Positions 12,314 through 23,880 of a stretch of DNA of 64,000 nt are shown here, one piece after another. Numbering within the stretch: the first letter of the stretch is position 1; each line of letters begins with the position of its first letter. This DNA is from Bimuria novae-zelandiae CBS 107.79 (Eukaryota; Ascomycota; Dothideomycetes; Pleosporales; Didymosphaeriaceae), in the NCBI GenBank assembly GCA_010015655.1, contig ML976656.1, positions 864,853-928,852 of the forward strand, given 5' to 3'. The translations under genes were made by a program, and so were the position numbers. Below the pieces are notes generated by a model. The model saw only the letters and a list, made by a program, of their open reading frames with translations. It was not told the origin of the DNA and searched no databases.

Positions 12314-12838
12314 TCAAGATCCAAATTCCCAGATATCTTTCTGCCACCCCTCCGTCAGCGTCTCATCTAGTCCGTACTTCTCCTGCCACTGCGTGAACCC
12401 GCCCTTTAGCACCACGACCCTCTGCTCTTTCTTCTCTTTACCCTTCTCTGCCTTCTCCTCGCCATCCTTCTCGGACTCGTCGCCCTCTTTAACTCCCTTC
12501 CCTTCCTTCGTTACGGTTGTGCTTTCCGGGTCCAGTCTCCTCTTCTCCCTCAAATATCTCAACGCCGCACTGGGTCCCCTCTGCTGACTCAACGCGCAAT
12601 GGAACACCACGACTTCCTTGTCTTTCAGACTCCTTACCAGCTCCGGCGTCTTGAAGTCTAGCTCGCTGCTAGGTACCCATGTACTACCCTTGATATGCCC
12701 GCCAACATGATCGCTATCCCGCACGTCGATGATGGCGAGATTGTCTGGAGCTTGTGACGCGGACGGCGAATTACGAAACTGCTCGGCGAGCTCCTCGCGC
12801 GAGATGAATGTGAGGTCGGAAAACGATATGTCGGACAT
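12314..12838 (-). CDS. rhodanese-type phosphatase, Cdc25/Acr2 (Ibp1/Ych1) class
   Basis: Small single-domain rhodanese related to the Cdc25 catalytic domain and fungal arsenate reductases. The active-site loop is HCALSQQRGPSAA, matching HCxxSxxR, with Cys as nucleophile and Arg as phosphate-binding residue. The rhodanese start FISREELAEQF, the substrate-side strand LAIIDVRDSDHVGGHIKGS and the terminal ALKGGFTQW-type segment (VVVLKGGFTQWQ) are all present. A lysine/glutamate-rich insertion of about 45 residues lies between the loop and the last strand. The start chosen is MSDISFSDLTF, giving 174 aa. An in-frame ATG at 12922 would add 28 residues. A TATATATAAGG-like box lies on this strand near 12972-12982, about 135 bp upstream. 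Confidence 0.85.
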   Translation of the reverse strand: MSDISFSDLTFISREELAEQFRNSPSASQAPDNLAIIDVRDSDHVGGHIKGSTWVPSSELDFKTPELVRSLKDKEVVVFHCALSQQRGPSAALRYLREKRRLDPESTTVTKEGKGVKEGDESEKDGEEKAEKGKEKKEQRVVVLKGGFTQWQEKYGLDETLTEGWQKDIWEFGS

Positions 12839-13305
12839 GGTGGCGGCGCTGATGTGGGTTGTGCGGACGGGGTAGTAGGGCGCGGAGGTGGTCTGGTACG
12901 TGTATAGGCGGAACGCGTCCATGCAACGACGACGCGGCTGCTGTGGATATAGGCGAGTTACGAATATTGCCTTATATATAGGCCAGATAAACTGATTGCG
13001 CATAGGCTTTTGGTACGAGTAGAAGGCAATATATAGTGGGGGAAGCTGTGAGCTGAATGTTGATAGTGGGGCAGCAGCGGCCAAGGAATGACGCGAACAA
13101 ACGTGACAGCCACTCCACCTGGGCACCTAGGCACTATCAGTTTCCAAAGTGGATACGTGATCAGGTTGCTTTTGCAAAAGAAATTCACATCATTCCACAC
13201 CAAAGCCGAATTACGTCAGAAATTGATCCCGTGCTTGCTGGCTCGACGGGTCAAAATCTTGCGTATGGGTATACGGTATACCATCAAGTAGGTATCACAT
13301 AATTT
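12839..13305. other. promoter side of rhodanese gene
   Basis: Contains TATA-like stretches near 12972 and 13031 readable on the minus strand; otherwise no supported feature. Confidence 0.45.
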
Positions 13306-14057
13306 TCATGTAGATATTTTCATCTCAACCACAGCGCGCTGCCGTGTCTTGAGCGCTTCCATGAGCTTTAGAGTCCTAAAAGCATTCATGGAAGTTCGTC
13401 TGTGAAAATGCAAACCCTCCCCGTTCGTACCGACCCACCCCCCAAGCAGGACGAGTACCCCTTTATCGCCTATTCCTGGAGCCAGTGAAAACCCATCGAA
13501 CCGATCTCCTGGAGCGGCTGACACCTGCGCCATGGTCTTGACCTGACGACCGTCATTGCTTGTTAGAATGACATGTCTTTGATCTCGTGATGCAGGCGAT
13601 ATATCTACGGTGGATTGTACAGCGGGATAATGGAAGATGTCGCCCACGATGGCGTCCACATCCACGACGTTGCCCACGACGACGTCCAGAAGAAAACCCA
13701 CCGCCTCGAGACCTTCATCTACCAGTCTAAGCTGCTGCGGCTTCGTCTCTCCTGCCCTGCCCACCACTCTGAGCGGGTTTGTTCCACTTACAAGCGCAGG
13801 CGCCCAACACATCGTCTGTTCCTCATAGGCGTCCCACCCACAATGAAGAGACCGGTACTGATTGTGTGCGCACTCCACTCCCCATCTTTGAACTCTTCAA
13901 AAAGAGTACCTTGTATAGTCGCGCACGACTCCGTAAAGGTAGCTTTATATGGCATCCTAGGAGCAATATCCATATTGATAGACCCGGTCCACTGAACATA
14001 CTCAGGTGATCTGGAAACATCATAACGGTCCGATAGCATTTCCTTTCTCAACCTCAC
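13306..14057 (-). CDS. hypothetical protein, two exons, 5' end uncertain
   Basis: Unrecognised. Exons 13792-14057 and 13306-13726 are joined by a GTAAGT donor and CTTAG acceptor. They give a continuous frame of 229 codons, which is the main evidence for a real gene. The product has no Cys-rich, membrane or repeat features. It contains YVQWTGSINMDIAP, ISTGLFIVGGTP and VLVLLGGWVGTNGEG, which look like beta strands. The first codon of this open frame is GTG, directly preceded by TTTAG, so either an upstream exon exists or translation starts at the Met seven codons in. Confidence 0.35.
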
Positions 14058-14803
14058 CTAAAGAGATTTCTTGGGGTCCTCCAAGCTATCGAGCAAGTGC
14101 GCCTGCAGAGGAAGATGGGTTATTGGAAAGCGCCGAGCTTAATTGAACCGGTCAAGTGGCAGGCCCAAGTTGGCTCGGGGGAAGAACAGGTACCTTGTAG
14201 GGCATAATAGCTCCACAACTTGCTAAAAGTACGCCTGGAATTTTTCACTCACGCTGTACCCGCGCGTGTCACCTGGGTGGGGCATCTTTTGCTTGGGAGC
14301 TCCACGGATATCTCCAGGAATGGCGCGAAGCAGGAGCCACACGCTTGTTGCAATGACCATGGCGAATAAAGGAATTGCCGACACCTCTTCCTGGGATTTT
14401 GTGCGAAAATTCGATACTGAACTGTTGACAGGCTGTGTAGAAGGTTATCTTATGCATCGTGATGTCGCATCGAGGGGCGTCTAAGCTACCCGACCCGTAT
14501 ACGCTTCGCCCCTGCACTGCTGGCAGTGCGCTTTACCCAGGGTTAGTGGGGTTCATTTCTGGCCTGCAATCAACACCCTCACCAACCTTCCCGATACAGA
14601 AGTTTGCATCACTTAAGGAAACTAACAGAACCTCAATTGACTTGAACACCAGGTACGGTTTGAACAACGCTTTTTATCTATGACGCTGAGAAACTCAAGC
14701 ATTTCTGCGTGTATAACACCCACCTTCTCGGTCCACGACAAATTCATCATTCTCCGCGCTTGCAATTTGTCATCTCCAATATGGATTCCCCGCATCTCGC
14801 GCC
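14058..14803. other. intergenic, nothing recognised
   Basis: Short overlapping open frames without domain signals; holds the 3' flank of the aminopeptidase gene. Confidence 0.45.
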
Positions 14804-17053
14804 CTATTTCTTTTCCTCCCCAAACAGCTCCTTCTCAACCATCTGCCTACAAATCGGATGATAAAACTCCCTATTCGCCTCAAACGTCTTCACCGCCAGA
14901 TCCCTATCACACTTCTCCAGCAGCCTATACAGCGGCCTTACAAACTTCATGCGGCCAATCTTCCCCAGCAGCTCCGCCGTCGGCGCATACGTCTCCTCGG
15001 CCTTTGCGCGCAGCCCGATGGTGTAGAAGCGACTCGTAACCTCGATGTTCTGCGTGGTGGTGTAGCCATACGCTTCGCCCAGCGCGTGCACGTCAGCGGG
15101 GGAGAAGGATTCCGAGAAAGACTGTAGGCGCTCGAGGAAGACGTTGGACTGGTTGGCGGTCCAGCCATCGATGTCTTCCTTCTTGGGTGTGAAAGAAGTG
15201 TCATTGCTCTCGACGCGGGTGCGCCATTTGTCGGCGAGCGTGTAGCATGTTTTGACGAGGGTGTCGTCGAAGGCGGGCTTCGTCGGGAAGCCAGGCTCGT
15301 AGAAGAGTTTGTCCCAGTCGAACTCGTTGAGCTTCTTCGCGGCTTCGGCATCGGCGGCGAAGAAGTCGAGCAGGCACGCTTTGAAGTCGTAGCTGTCGAG
15401 CGACTTGAACTTGAAGGTTTCAAAGTAGTGTGGGATGAAGGTATCCCATTTCTCTTTGCCGAGCAGAAGCTCGAAGGCGTACAGCGCGTGAAAGCCTTTC
15501 TCGTAAGGGACTGAACTGAACGCGTCGTCGGGGTCCTTGCCCTTGAGGTCGACGACGAGTTTGGTGTACTCGTGGTCTTCGCCATACAGCTTGATAGATT
15601 CTTCTAGCGCCTTCCAACCAATGATGGCGGATAGATGGCGGTGCTCTTCTCCGTGCACGTATGCTGCGATTCTGCGTTCGAGATAGGTTGTCCAGCCCTC
15701 GTTGAGCCAAAAGTGCTCCCAGCTCCCGGCGCTCACCAAGTTGCCGGACCACGAGTGGGACAGTTCATGCGCGATGACATCGACGTTTTGCTTATCGCCA
15801 GAGATGATAGATGGAGTTGCATAGGTCCACACAGGGTTCTCCATGCCTCCATATGGGAAAGAGGGCGGCAGGATAAGAGCGTTGTACTGTGTCCACTGGT
15901 ATGGTAGTTTGACGACGGAATCGATCGCTTTCATGAACGGTTCGATCTCGCCTTCGAGCTCGCGCTGGCACTCCAGTAGTTCCTCAGGTCCAGTATTGAC
16001 AATACTACGGGGGCCAATAGAGGCAGATGCAATGTCTCCGCTCGCTACGGCAAACAAATAGCTCGGTATCGGGACGTTTTGCTCGAACGTGTATAACAGA
16101 GTTCCCGACTTCCCATCCGTCCCCGCCTCGTACTGGTGGGATCCTGTGGGCAGACCGGACGCAAGAACAGGAAGTGGTGAACGAAGCTTGAACTCAAAGG
16201 TGGACTTGACATCGGGAGTATCCTGGCAAGGGAATACAGACCGTGCGTGGATCGCCTGGCATTGCGAGAACATGTACGGATGCTTCTTGTTCGATGTTTG
16301 CGCCGGGCTCATCCACTGCAAAGCGGTGCATTTATCTGTCGTAGAGAGCTTAACCGCAATGGTGACGGTCTTGCCCTTCGGCAAGCCCTGTTCAAGCGTG
16401 ACGGTCAGTGGAGCACCATATGGCTCAAGCCGCTGGCCCACATTCCACTTTGCTGCTTTACCGTCAACCTTGACGTCGGTGATGTCTAGAAAACTGCAGG
16501 ATCGTTAGAATACCATCGAACGTCTTTAATCAAGCACCGCATCCATGATCGCTCATTGAGACGCAGCGAAGCAAAGAGCAACAAACCTCGTATCCAACAC
16601 AATATCCCTCGTCTCCCCCTCGGTCAGACTCTCAAAGGTCAACTCAACCCCACCCCTCAACACCTTCTTCTCGAAATCAATCTCAAACTCCGCGACCGTA
16701 TGCCTCGTCACAAAGTTGTGGTAATTCGCCAACGTGTTCGGATCTCTTGGCGCCTTGATCGACGCATTCGGATCCATCATCGGTACCCTAATCTTCGCCG
16801 CGGGCGCTTTGTGCATGGTCGCAAATGCTCTGCTATAGTTTCGATTCCAAGCTCCTGGTTTGTTTCGCGATTGCTGCGGAATTGGTGGGGTGGGGGTTGA
16901 GATTGGCGTGCGATGTGCTGGGGTGACCGAGTAGTGGGACCCGAGGGAGAAAGCCGCCACTGGCCGTGCAAACGACCACCTGCCGTATGCAACATTGGGC
17001 CGCGGCGCGGACGACGCGAAAGCGCGCGAGCGGCACAAAATCTGTCTGGTCAT
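14804..17053 (-). CDS. leukotriene-A4-hydrolase-type M1 aminopeptidase
   Basis: Zinc metallopeptidase of the LTA4H/Lap2 branch of family M1, a bifunctional aminopeptidase/epoxide hydrolase class. Exons 16587-17053 and 14804-16493 are joined across a GTTTGT...TTCTAACG...CTGCAG intron, giving 718 aa. The substrate-binding GGMENP is near residue 371. The zinc motif HELSHSWSGN begins near 398, with the third ligand Glu 18 residues further on in LNEGW. The C-terminal helical domain typical of LTA4H follows to FGEEKK. The first ~80 residues are Arg/Ser/Pro-rich with few acidic residues and resemble a mitochondrial presequence. An internal Met (MHKAPAAKIRVPMMD) is where cytosolic homologues usually begin, so two translation starts, mitochondrial and cytosolic, are plausible. 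Confidence 0.93.
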
Positions 17054-17434
17054 CTATCTGATAGACGGGACGTCTTGGACTAGATGCAACAGCTCATTTG
17101 GAAAGTTTTAGAGAGAGCACGGGGCGTCAATCGATCATTTGAAGCACGTCACGAGATCTCTTAGAGCAAAAGGTGAAGCATCGTCGACCCATTGCGACAA
17201 TGTGTCTATGCTTGCATTGCCCGGAGAAATTGATGGCTGTATCTTTCAACAACCGAATCAAATAGTGATAGAGCGCAATGGTAGAATTCTTGCAGGTATA
17301 TAACAAAATCAGTCCCGCTGTTCTTACGCCAAAACGCTCGCAGTCCAGCCAAAAAACGTTTCCAGATCAAGATGGACCATCCAATGTGTCTCTCAAACTC
17401 CATGCGCCTGTACACCGCTGTGATGCGCACGCTT
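17054..17434. other. intergenic, nothing recognised
   Basis: Upstream of the aminopeptidase and downstream of the LysM gene; no supported feature. Confidence 0.45.
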
Positions 17435-19264
17435 TCAATCGGTCTTGCTACTGCTGCCCTTTGCCCCTCTGGCCCGCAACACCAGGTTGATATCAGGCCT
17501 GGCGCTCTGGTACTGCTCCGTCGTAGGCGTCTGTGACGGACTTCTCCCTGTCCTTCCCCGCTCTTCTTGCCCATCTCCAATCTCAAATGCATCATCTCGT
17601 AGTTCAATCAAATCACCTAGATCACCCCCGACTGCCCCAATGACAGGGACAGCAGAGCGTTTACCCTGCCCGGGCGTCGCAGGTTCTGTGAGCAGCTTCG
17701 ATGCTTGAGTACCCACTTTGCGCATCCACCCTTCGATGGCACCACCGATCTCTTGCAAATCAAGACCTGCTCCACCCGAAGGTGTCAGTGCACCGGACCC
17801 GCCATGATGCACTCTCCCTGAATCCGCATCTAGTAAGCTTGGTGCCCACGGTGTGAAGTATTCCTGATCAGGCGGCGGCTCGACATTTGGGAGATGTGCG
17901 GCGAACAGTTTGTTCAGTGGATCTTGACCAGGACCGGGACTTCGCACATTTTTACCCATGGTGCCCACGCCTCCTGGTCCATGGAGATGGAACCCAGATG
18001 TGCTTCGGTGGCGACCTTGATATGGCGCGGATATGGTTGTCAAGTTGCTCGATGCCCGAGGCCGTGAGATGCTGTGATTGGGAGAATTCGTGTATGAGTT
18101 TGTAGAGGTCGATGATCGTGGTAGATCAACAGAGGCTCGAGGCGTAGACGCATCCGAAAACACGAGTGACTTCCGCCTCGCCGGAGGAAAGAAGCCTAGT
18201 TCTCTTCGCGGCATTCGACCTATCTCTGTGGGTTCCTTGTCATTGGGCAGGAGTACCCAGGAGTCATGTTTCCAAGGCGGGTCCGAGTCGGCATTCGATA
18301 CTGAAGGGGAAAGCGTGGAGGATGTGTCGGTGTCCCTGCAATGGGAAGAGGTCCAGCCGTTCGGCAAAGCACTAGAGCTAGCTTCTGATTTATTGCTCCA
18401 ATCTCCAAGCAGAAGATCCTCCTCTTGCGGAGCATCTGGGCCTGCGACAGGGCGTCCTTTGACCCCGCATGCATCTACAGGAAGCACGATGGTCTTCTTT
18501 ATCTGCACGCTGTCGTTTGGCCACATGCGGTTGGCTTTGCAGAGCACTGCAGGCTGGCAGTTGAATTTGATCGTAATGCCCGCGAGTGTGTCTTGCGGGC
18601 GTACGTTGTGGATGTATACGAGGGCGTCGCGGTCGTCGTTCTCGCCCGGTGGTGCCGACGAACTAGTGCGATCGTCCGAGTTTCTCCTCTTTAAGCGGCC
18701 GACCGCATCTGACATCAGGTGCTGGTCAGCAAGAAGCAGGTCCTTGCGTTTCATTGCCCGGAGCATGCTCTCCCGCTCTTCCTGGGTGCCGGCACCAATG
18801 TGCGAGGTCAATGAGGCTGGCGGGCCCCATTGCTTCGGTGGGGCACTCGTTGAGGTACGACGATGTGAACCAAGGAACGGCTTCCGCTTTCTTGTGCCTG
18901 CAGAGGTGTCCGTCGCACCTGCCTCGTTCCCCAGCACGTTGGTCGCCAGACCCTGAATAGCCGACCAAGAGTTTCCCCAGATTCCAGACAGCGTTTTCTG
19001 TGCGTCTCTGCCGACACGTAGGGACTGTGAGCCGGAGACGCGCTCAAAGGCGGAGGTGGGTGCCGACGTGGCATTGTAGCTTGGGGAGCGGGCGCCGGGC
19101 GTGGGCGATACGGCGCGGGAGCCAAAGGGCGAAGCGTAGGCGCTGCTAGAGGGAGATTTCAGGTCATCTTCGACTGAAATCAAGCGACGTGTTCGCGGGC
19201 GTAGGGTCGAGGTCGCTGGCGTCGAGCTGCTCTTGGACGAAGGAGAGCCATTGGTGGGGTTCAT
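17435..19264 (-). CDS. intracellular LysM-domain protein
   Basis: A 609-aa protein with a single LysM module at about residues 215-263 (ALVYIHNVRPQDTLAGITIK ... CKANRMWPNDSVQ ... IVLPV). There is no signal peptide, and the flanking sequence is Ser/Pro/Thr-rich and probably disordered. This layout matches nuclear/cytosolic LysM proteins of ascomycetes rather than secreted chitin-binding effectors. The start chosen is MNPTNGSPSS. The frame is open 71 codons further upstream, but that part has no conserved look. Function unknown. Confidence 0.8.
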   Translation of the reverse strand: MNPTNGSPSSKSSSTPATSTLRPRTRRLISVEDDLKSPSSSAYASPFGSRAVSPTPGARSPSYNATSAPTSAFERVSGSQSLRVGRDAQKTLSGIWGNSWSAIQGLATNVLGNEAGATDTSAGTRKRKPFLGSHRRTSTSAPPKQWGPPASLTSHIGAGTQEERESMLRAMKRKDLLLADQHLMSDAVGRLKRRNSDDRTSSSAPPGENDDRDALVYIHNVRPQDTLAGITIKFNCQPAVLCKANRMWPNDSVQIKKTIVLPVDACGVKGRPVAGPDAPQEEDLLLGDWSNKSEASSSALPNGWTSSHCRDTDTSSTLSPSVSNADSDPPWKHDSWVLLPNDKEPTEIGRMPRRELGFFPPARRKSLVFSDASTPRASVDLPRSSTSTNSYTNSPNHSISRPRASSNLTTISAPYQGRHRSTSGFHLHGPGGVGTMGKNVRSPGPGQDPLNKLFAAHLPNVEPPPDQEYFTPWAPSLLDADSGRVHHGGSGALTPSGGAGLDLQEIGGAIEGWMRKVGTQASKLLTEPATPGQGKRSAVPVIGAVGGDLGDLIELRDDAFEIGDGQEERGRTGRSPSQTPTTEQYQSARPDINLVLRARGAKGSSSKTD

Positions 19265-20130
19265 GGCCTTCGAGAGCCGCGCGCAGTTGGTGGGAGGGGA
19301 GCAGCATAGGACACGATGCGATGCTGAGAGCTGGGAAGGCGCATGGCATTCAACTAGTGCGGCATGCTTCAGGGAGTGCACTTCAACGCCGGGTGCGGTC
19401 GGAGGTTGTTGGAGCAGCCCTGCGAGCCAAACGTGCGTACGTCGACACTGCCTCTGAATGTGACCGTGCACCTCCAAACCAAGACCGAGATTCCCGGATG
19501 GACCCCTACCACGGCACTCAACCCGTGCCAGGCGGATATCGCTTATCTCATATCAGGCTCTATATATACCGGCCCGTTAAGCCTCTCGGGCTTGTGCTTA
19601 TAGAGCTCCAAAGGCCAGGTAGCTCATTGCGCTGCACTTGCCTGCCATGGCTTCGGTCTCTCTTGCCTCTGATTGGAGCGCAACAATTCACAAAGCAGTG
19701 CGACCATTAAAGAACCGTTTGTTTCGCATGCAGATGAAATTCCGGAATTACCACTAGGGTACGCCGCTTTTGTGAGTAGTCCCTATTGAGCAGTGCCTCT
19801 TGGACGGTTGTCCAAGGAGGCTTTCATGTACCGAAGCACCTACTCCCTTCACATCTAGTCCAGCACGCATCATGTCCCAAGAGTGATGCAGAACCGTATA
19901 ATTGCCAATCGTGATTTGTCACCAACGTATTTTCGATTCATCACAAAGGTGAGGAATGTGCTCGATGGAGTTTCAAGCATGAGCTTCATGTTATTGCTCA
20001 ATGACGCGGGCCTAACCACACCCTAAACCCAAAACAATAGCAGGCACCTGTGAATACTATTCTTTGCATGCGGAACCGGATATCGTAAAGTCATTCACCA
20101 TTCGCCTGGAACACCACAGAGCACCCAAAA
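19265..20130. other. intergenic between LysM gene and disordered protein gene
   Basis: A TATATATA run near 19561 could serve the minus-strand LysM gene about 300 bp away. No other feature recognised. Confidence 0.45.
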
Positions 20131-21805
20131 TCACCGCGAGGGACTGGAACTCGTCTGCACGTAGCTCACGCTTTCAAAGTCTAGGTCGAACGCGTCAATG
20201 TCTTCGAACTTCTTCGCCATAGCTTGTAGATGCGATGAAGGCTTGTCGTTCGCAATCTCTGTGTGACCAGAGTCTTCGTCTTCGTCTTCGCTGCCATCGT
20301 CCACATCTACGCGTCCCTCATTCTCTTTATCAGAAGATATCCGACGACCGTATGTCTTAGAACCTTTCGTGGCTGTAGCTGCGGTTGTGGGCTTCTTTGC
20401 AGCACGAGCGGGCTTTTTGGAGGCCTTGGTAGCCGCAAACTTTCGAGCTAGTTGTGCGTGGCGGCGAGGTGGCATGGATAGCTCATCCTCATCTGAATCG
20501 ATTAGACTAGCAGAATACGAGTCCTCATGTATCGCCCGCGTTCGTCGCTTCGGCAACAGAGCCTGAAGTTTGGCTGTAGATATGCCCTTATTGGGTTTTG
20601 ATTTCTGTTTTGCTTTTGATTTCCTCGGATGGTCGTCCTGTTCAGCTTCCGGATCTTCCTCCTCTCTCCTCGCTGATGGAGCTCGCCCTCTTCGTCCCTT
20701 TTGAGCCACAGGTGAAGTTGCGGGGTCTTGGATCTCATCGGCTGCATAATCGCTACTCGACATTGGTGGAGCCATCGTTTCGCTGAGAATTGACGGTTCT
20801 GCCGCCTCTTCATCTTCATCCTGGCTCTGATGTTCCACAGTGCTCCGCACAACATCTGGTAGGCTCGGTGAGGGCGAGCGCGATTCTAAGTCAGGTCCAG
20901 AAGGAAGGTCATATGGTGGCGACGATCGTGGTACCTGAACGACCGGTGACAGTTTACGCTTGGTACCACGAGAACTAGAACTGGAAAGATTTACGCCGCT
21001 ATCTGTAGCACCTTCTTTTCCTGGAGCGGCTTGTTGTTTAGGCAGGGGCGTAGATTCTGCATTCGGGTGAACTGAATGGGCGTATATTGTAAGCTGGAGC
21101 CCCCAAAATGAATACAGTGTATCACTTACAGTCATCCATGTCATCCGCGTACAGGTCCATGTTCTCTCCATCATTGTCTGCTAGCTCTGTCGTCTGGTGC
21201 ACCATGCGCAGCAAACTCGGCTGTCTAGCCCTGCGCTTGAAATTGGTTAGGGCGAGAATGGATTTCTCATGCGCAGGCGTTGCGCCAACTTTGATCGCAG
21301 AGGGAGGTCGTGTTCCGTGGGCAGGCGAGTCTGAGCCCAAAGACGTGAAGGACAGCAAATGATCGCCAAATCCGCTACTATCTGCTTGTTCCGCTTCTAC
21401 GTGACTTGTATCCTTTTGCGCCGAATCCGTTTGTGCTGCCGCCATGGATGACTTTTTGCTCGAAGATCCTGGAGCGCTACTTTTGGACATTCTCGTCCTT
21501 CGTGAAGGGCGGGGAGGAGTGCGGTTCTTGCTGGAAGCATCCGTCTCACTCGCAACAGGCAGCGCGCCAGTCATTGTATATTCCACCTCGTCTTGCGACT
21601 CCGATTGCGGTGCCTGCCTCCGCGCGCGCGTAGATACTACTACAATCCGATCGCTATCCTCGCTGAAGCTATCTAGTGGTTTAGAAACAGCCAATTTACG
21701 CGATTTCGATTGCTTTTGGGTAGTGACGGGAGGTTCCGCCGGTTTGGACGGCTTCGCGACGCGTGGCGCCGTGGACGCGACTTTGGTCCGCTTCGGGCGC
21801 GGCAT
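20131..21805 (-). CDS. disordered basic/acidic protein, probably nuclear
   Basis: Unassigned. Exons 21130-21805 and 20131-21071 are joined by GTAAGT...CATTCAG, giving 538 aa. It opens with the basic MPRPKRTKVAS. Long Ser/Lys/Glu-rich tracts follow, including a basic run resembling a nuclear localisation signal and an acidic EDEDEDSG patch. The only segment with a conserved look is PAHEKSILALTNFKRRARQP, about residue 180 onwards, continuing SLLRMV; the last 25 residues (KKFEDIDAFDLDFESVSY) are also motif-like. Composition suggests a chromatin or kinetochore-associated protein, but no family is claimed. It is divergent from the NUDIX gene, with 463 bp between start codons. Confidence 0.7.
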
Positions 21806-22268
21806 GTTGCGTAAGGCTGGCGTAGATACTGTGACGAGTGTATGGGTGATGCGATGCGCGTTCGAGCGAGAGTGCGTCTACGGCATGTGTGTAATTGGCG
21901 TAAAGGTCGCTGTGTGAAAGGCGATGACGCGGGGATGTTCGTGTACCAAACATAAACCCTCACTGGCCTTGAGCGCTACCAAGATGGCGCTAGCCAATAC
22001 AGGAATGGTCAAAGCTTACTTTCACGATTTTCATGTGATTTTCGCGAAGTCCCGTGGAATTTTGGGCGATCCTGTAATGATGTATTTCGCGTTGTTCGAT
22101 TCGCCTCCTCTGCTCAGAGGACCTTGGCAATACGCACTTTCCACTATGAAGAGCACTCAATTATCTTGGCAGCTAGTACGTAATTCTCCTCGGTCACACA
22201 AGGCAGCTGCGTTGACCGCTCTTTCAATAGGCATCAGTGAATGAACACATGTATAACTCACATTCAAT
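21806..22268. other. divergent promoter region
   Basis: Shared upstream region of the disordered protein gene (minus) and NUDIX gene (plus); no defined element recognised. Confidence 0.45.
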
Positions 22269-22983
22269 ATGGAAATTCCGGCTACGACTACTTCCGTCGA
22301 TTACACCTCCGCCACTATGGCCCCCTTCGCCTACGACGCGTCGCTCGAAAAGTTCAAGGTCTCCGAGCGAGAGTACCTCCAGGAACATTCCGATTTTACC
22401 GCTGTTTGCACAGGAATCGTAATTTTCAATGAGAAGGGAGAATTGCTATTGATAAAGCGTGCAGCATCTGAAAGAGCTTTTCCTAACTTCTGGGCAAGTT
22501 TTCCAATCCCTTCTTGCAGAATCGTTCTCTCACGAGGGAGCCCAGCGATGTATACTAACAATTTGAAGGAGATCCCGGGCGGTAAGGTCGATGAGCCTGA
22601 CGAGTCACTTCTCCATGCCGCGGTCCGTGAATTGAAGGAAGAGACCAGTCTCGAGGCTACCCGTGTTGATCGCCAGGTCACCGATATAACATTTCTGATA
22701 CCAAACCCAAAAGGAAAAATGGATCGGTGGATGAAGCTGATTTTTGAGATGGAGGTATGTTTTCTGCTTTCTAGATATGAAGCTATTAAGTTGAACTAAG
22801 TGACAGGTAAAGCAACTGGACGTCAAGTTGGAGCCCACGGAACACGATGACTATCTCTTTGCGACAGAAGATCAGATCGAGAGCGAGCGGGCTGGGGACG
22901 TTGTACTGAGGTACATAAGTCCCGACAACAAGCGCGTGTTGCTCGAGGCGTTCAAGCGGCGACGAGAGGGAGGTTCCTTGTAG
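22269..22983 (+). CDS. NUDIX hydrolase
   Basis: Nucleoside-diphosphate-linked-moiety hydrolase, 195 aa, three exons (22269-22493, 22569-22754, 22807-22983). The NUDIX box reads GGKVDEPDESLLHAAVRELK then EETSL. It holds the catalytic REL-EE core, with one extra residue in the first spacer and Ser in place of the usual Gly near the end, as seen in several fungal members. Substrate is not predictable. The first intron has a GC donor (TGG|GCAAGT) with a TACTAACA branch site; no GT donor restores the FWEIPGGK frame. Its 75 nt contain no stop, so retention would insert 25 residues just before the box. A second Met (MAPFAYDAS, 22317) could be the start. Confidence 0.88.
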
Positions 22984-23880
22984 CCGAGGGTGCATCTTTG
23001 ACCGTAGTGTTACATAGGACTTAGAAATAGGTCCGAAAGTTCCGAAAGTCTCGAACCTCATTTGTGAAGTCAACCGTTATGAAAGGTGCTCGGCTAGGTG
23101 CAATGTGAATGTTCGATCAAATGCACCTGTCGTTCGTCATCTATGATGACATGTCAGGTGTGATGACTGCGCTCGAAGATGCAAATTGGCAATTCTAATT
23201 CGAAATACCACCACGGTCGGTAACGGACAGGCTCGACGTCACGGTCGGAGACGAAAGCGGCGTAGGCCCCCTGCTCGGGAACGTCCGAAACATCTAAAAA
23301 TGAACTACGAATGATGGACGACGTCTGACAGATCAAGCCACCCCTTTACTCTACATCCGATTCTGTAAAATTTCCGTGCCAAAGTATGCACACAGCCATT
23401 ATTCGAAGAATTGTCCGTACAAAAAATATTATCACATTGTGGAAATTACATGTTCGTAGCGACGTCCAGAATTAGGTACTCGGGGCCTGCGCCTCTCTGA
23501 GCGCATGATGTAGGGAAACAAGTGAAACTTGAGAAACGCTTAAGTGGCTGTCCGCAAATAAGCGTAGTGATGTTTTAAGAAAGATCCGTGCCCAGGTGAG
23601 GCGCAGAGATACTCATACAACGGTTAGATGCTACGAAGAATGGCCCTCAAGAAGCGGCCAGATGAACGTGTGTATTATATATCGCAGAGTAATCCGGGCA
23701 CGGGTGTAGTATGAGTATAAGGCGGTCATTCTAACATTGACCTATTCCCTCGTCTACTCGATTCACGCCGACTACGGGGAGCTACTATTCGGAAGAAGCG
23801 ATCGATCGGGAGAGCGTGAAACGAATGATACTGCGTTAGCCACGGAATGCCAATTTGAACAAAGCAATTCGGATGCAAAA
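22984..23880. other. intergenic, nothing recognised
   Basis: 3' flank of the NUDIX gene and upstream region of the Zn2Cys6 regulator; includes a TATATA stretch near 23675. Confidence 0.45.

Noticed and set aside
18078..18956. 292-codon open frame on the plus strand
   Set aside because: Antisense to the LysM-domain gene; no domain and composition of a shadow frame.
22493..22572. A GT donor (GCAAGTTTTC, using the internal GT) for the first NUDIX intron
   Set aside because: No AG acceptor nearby then puts the EIPGGK box in frame; only the GC donor does.
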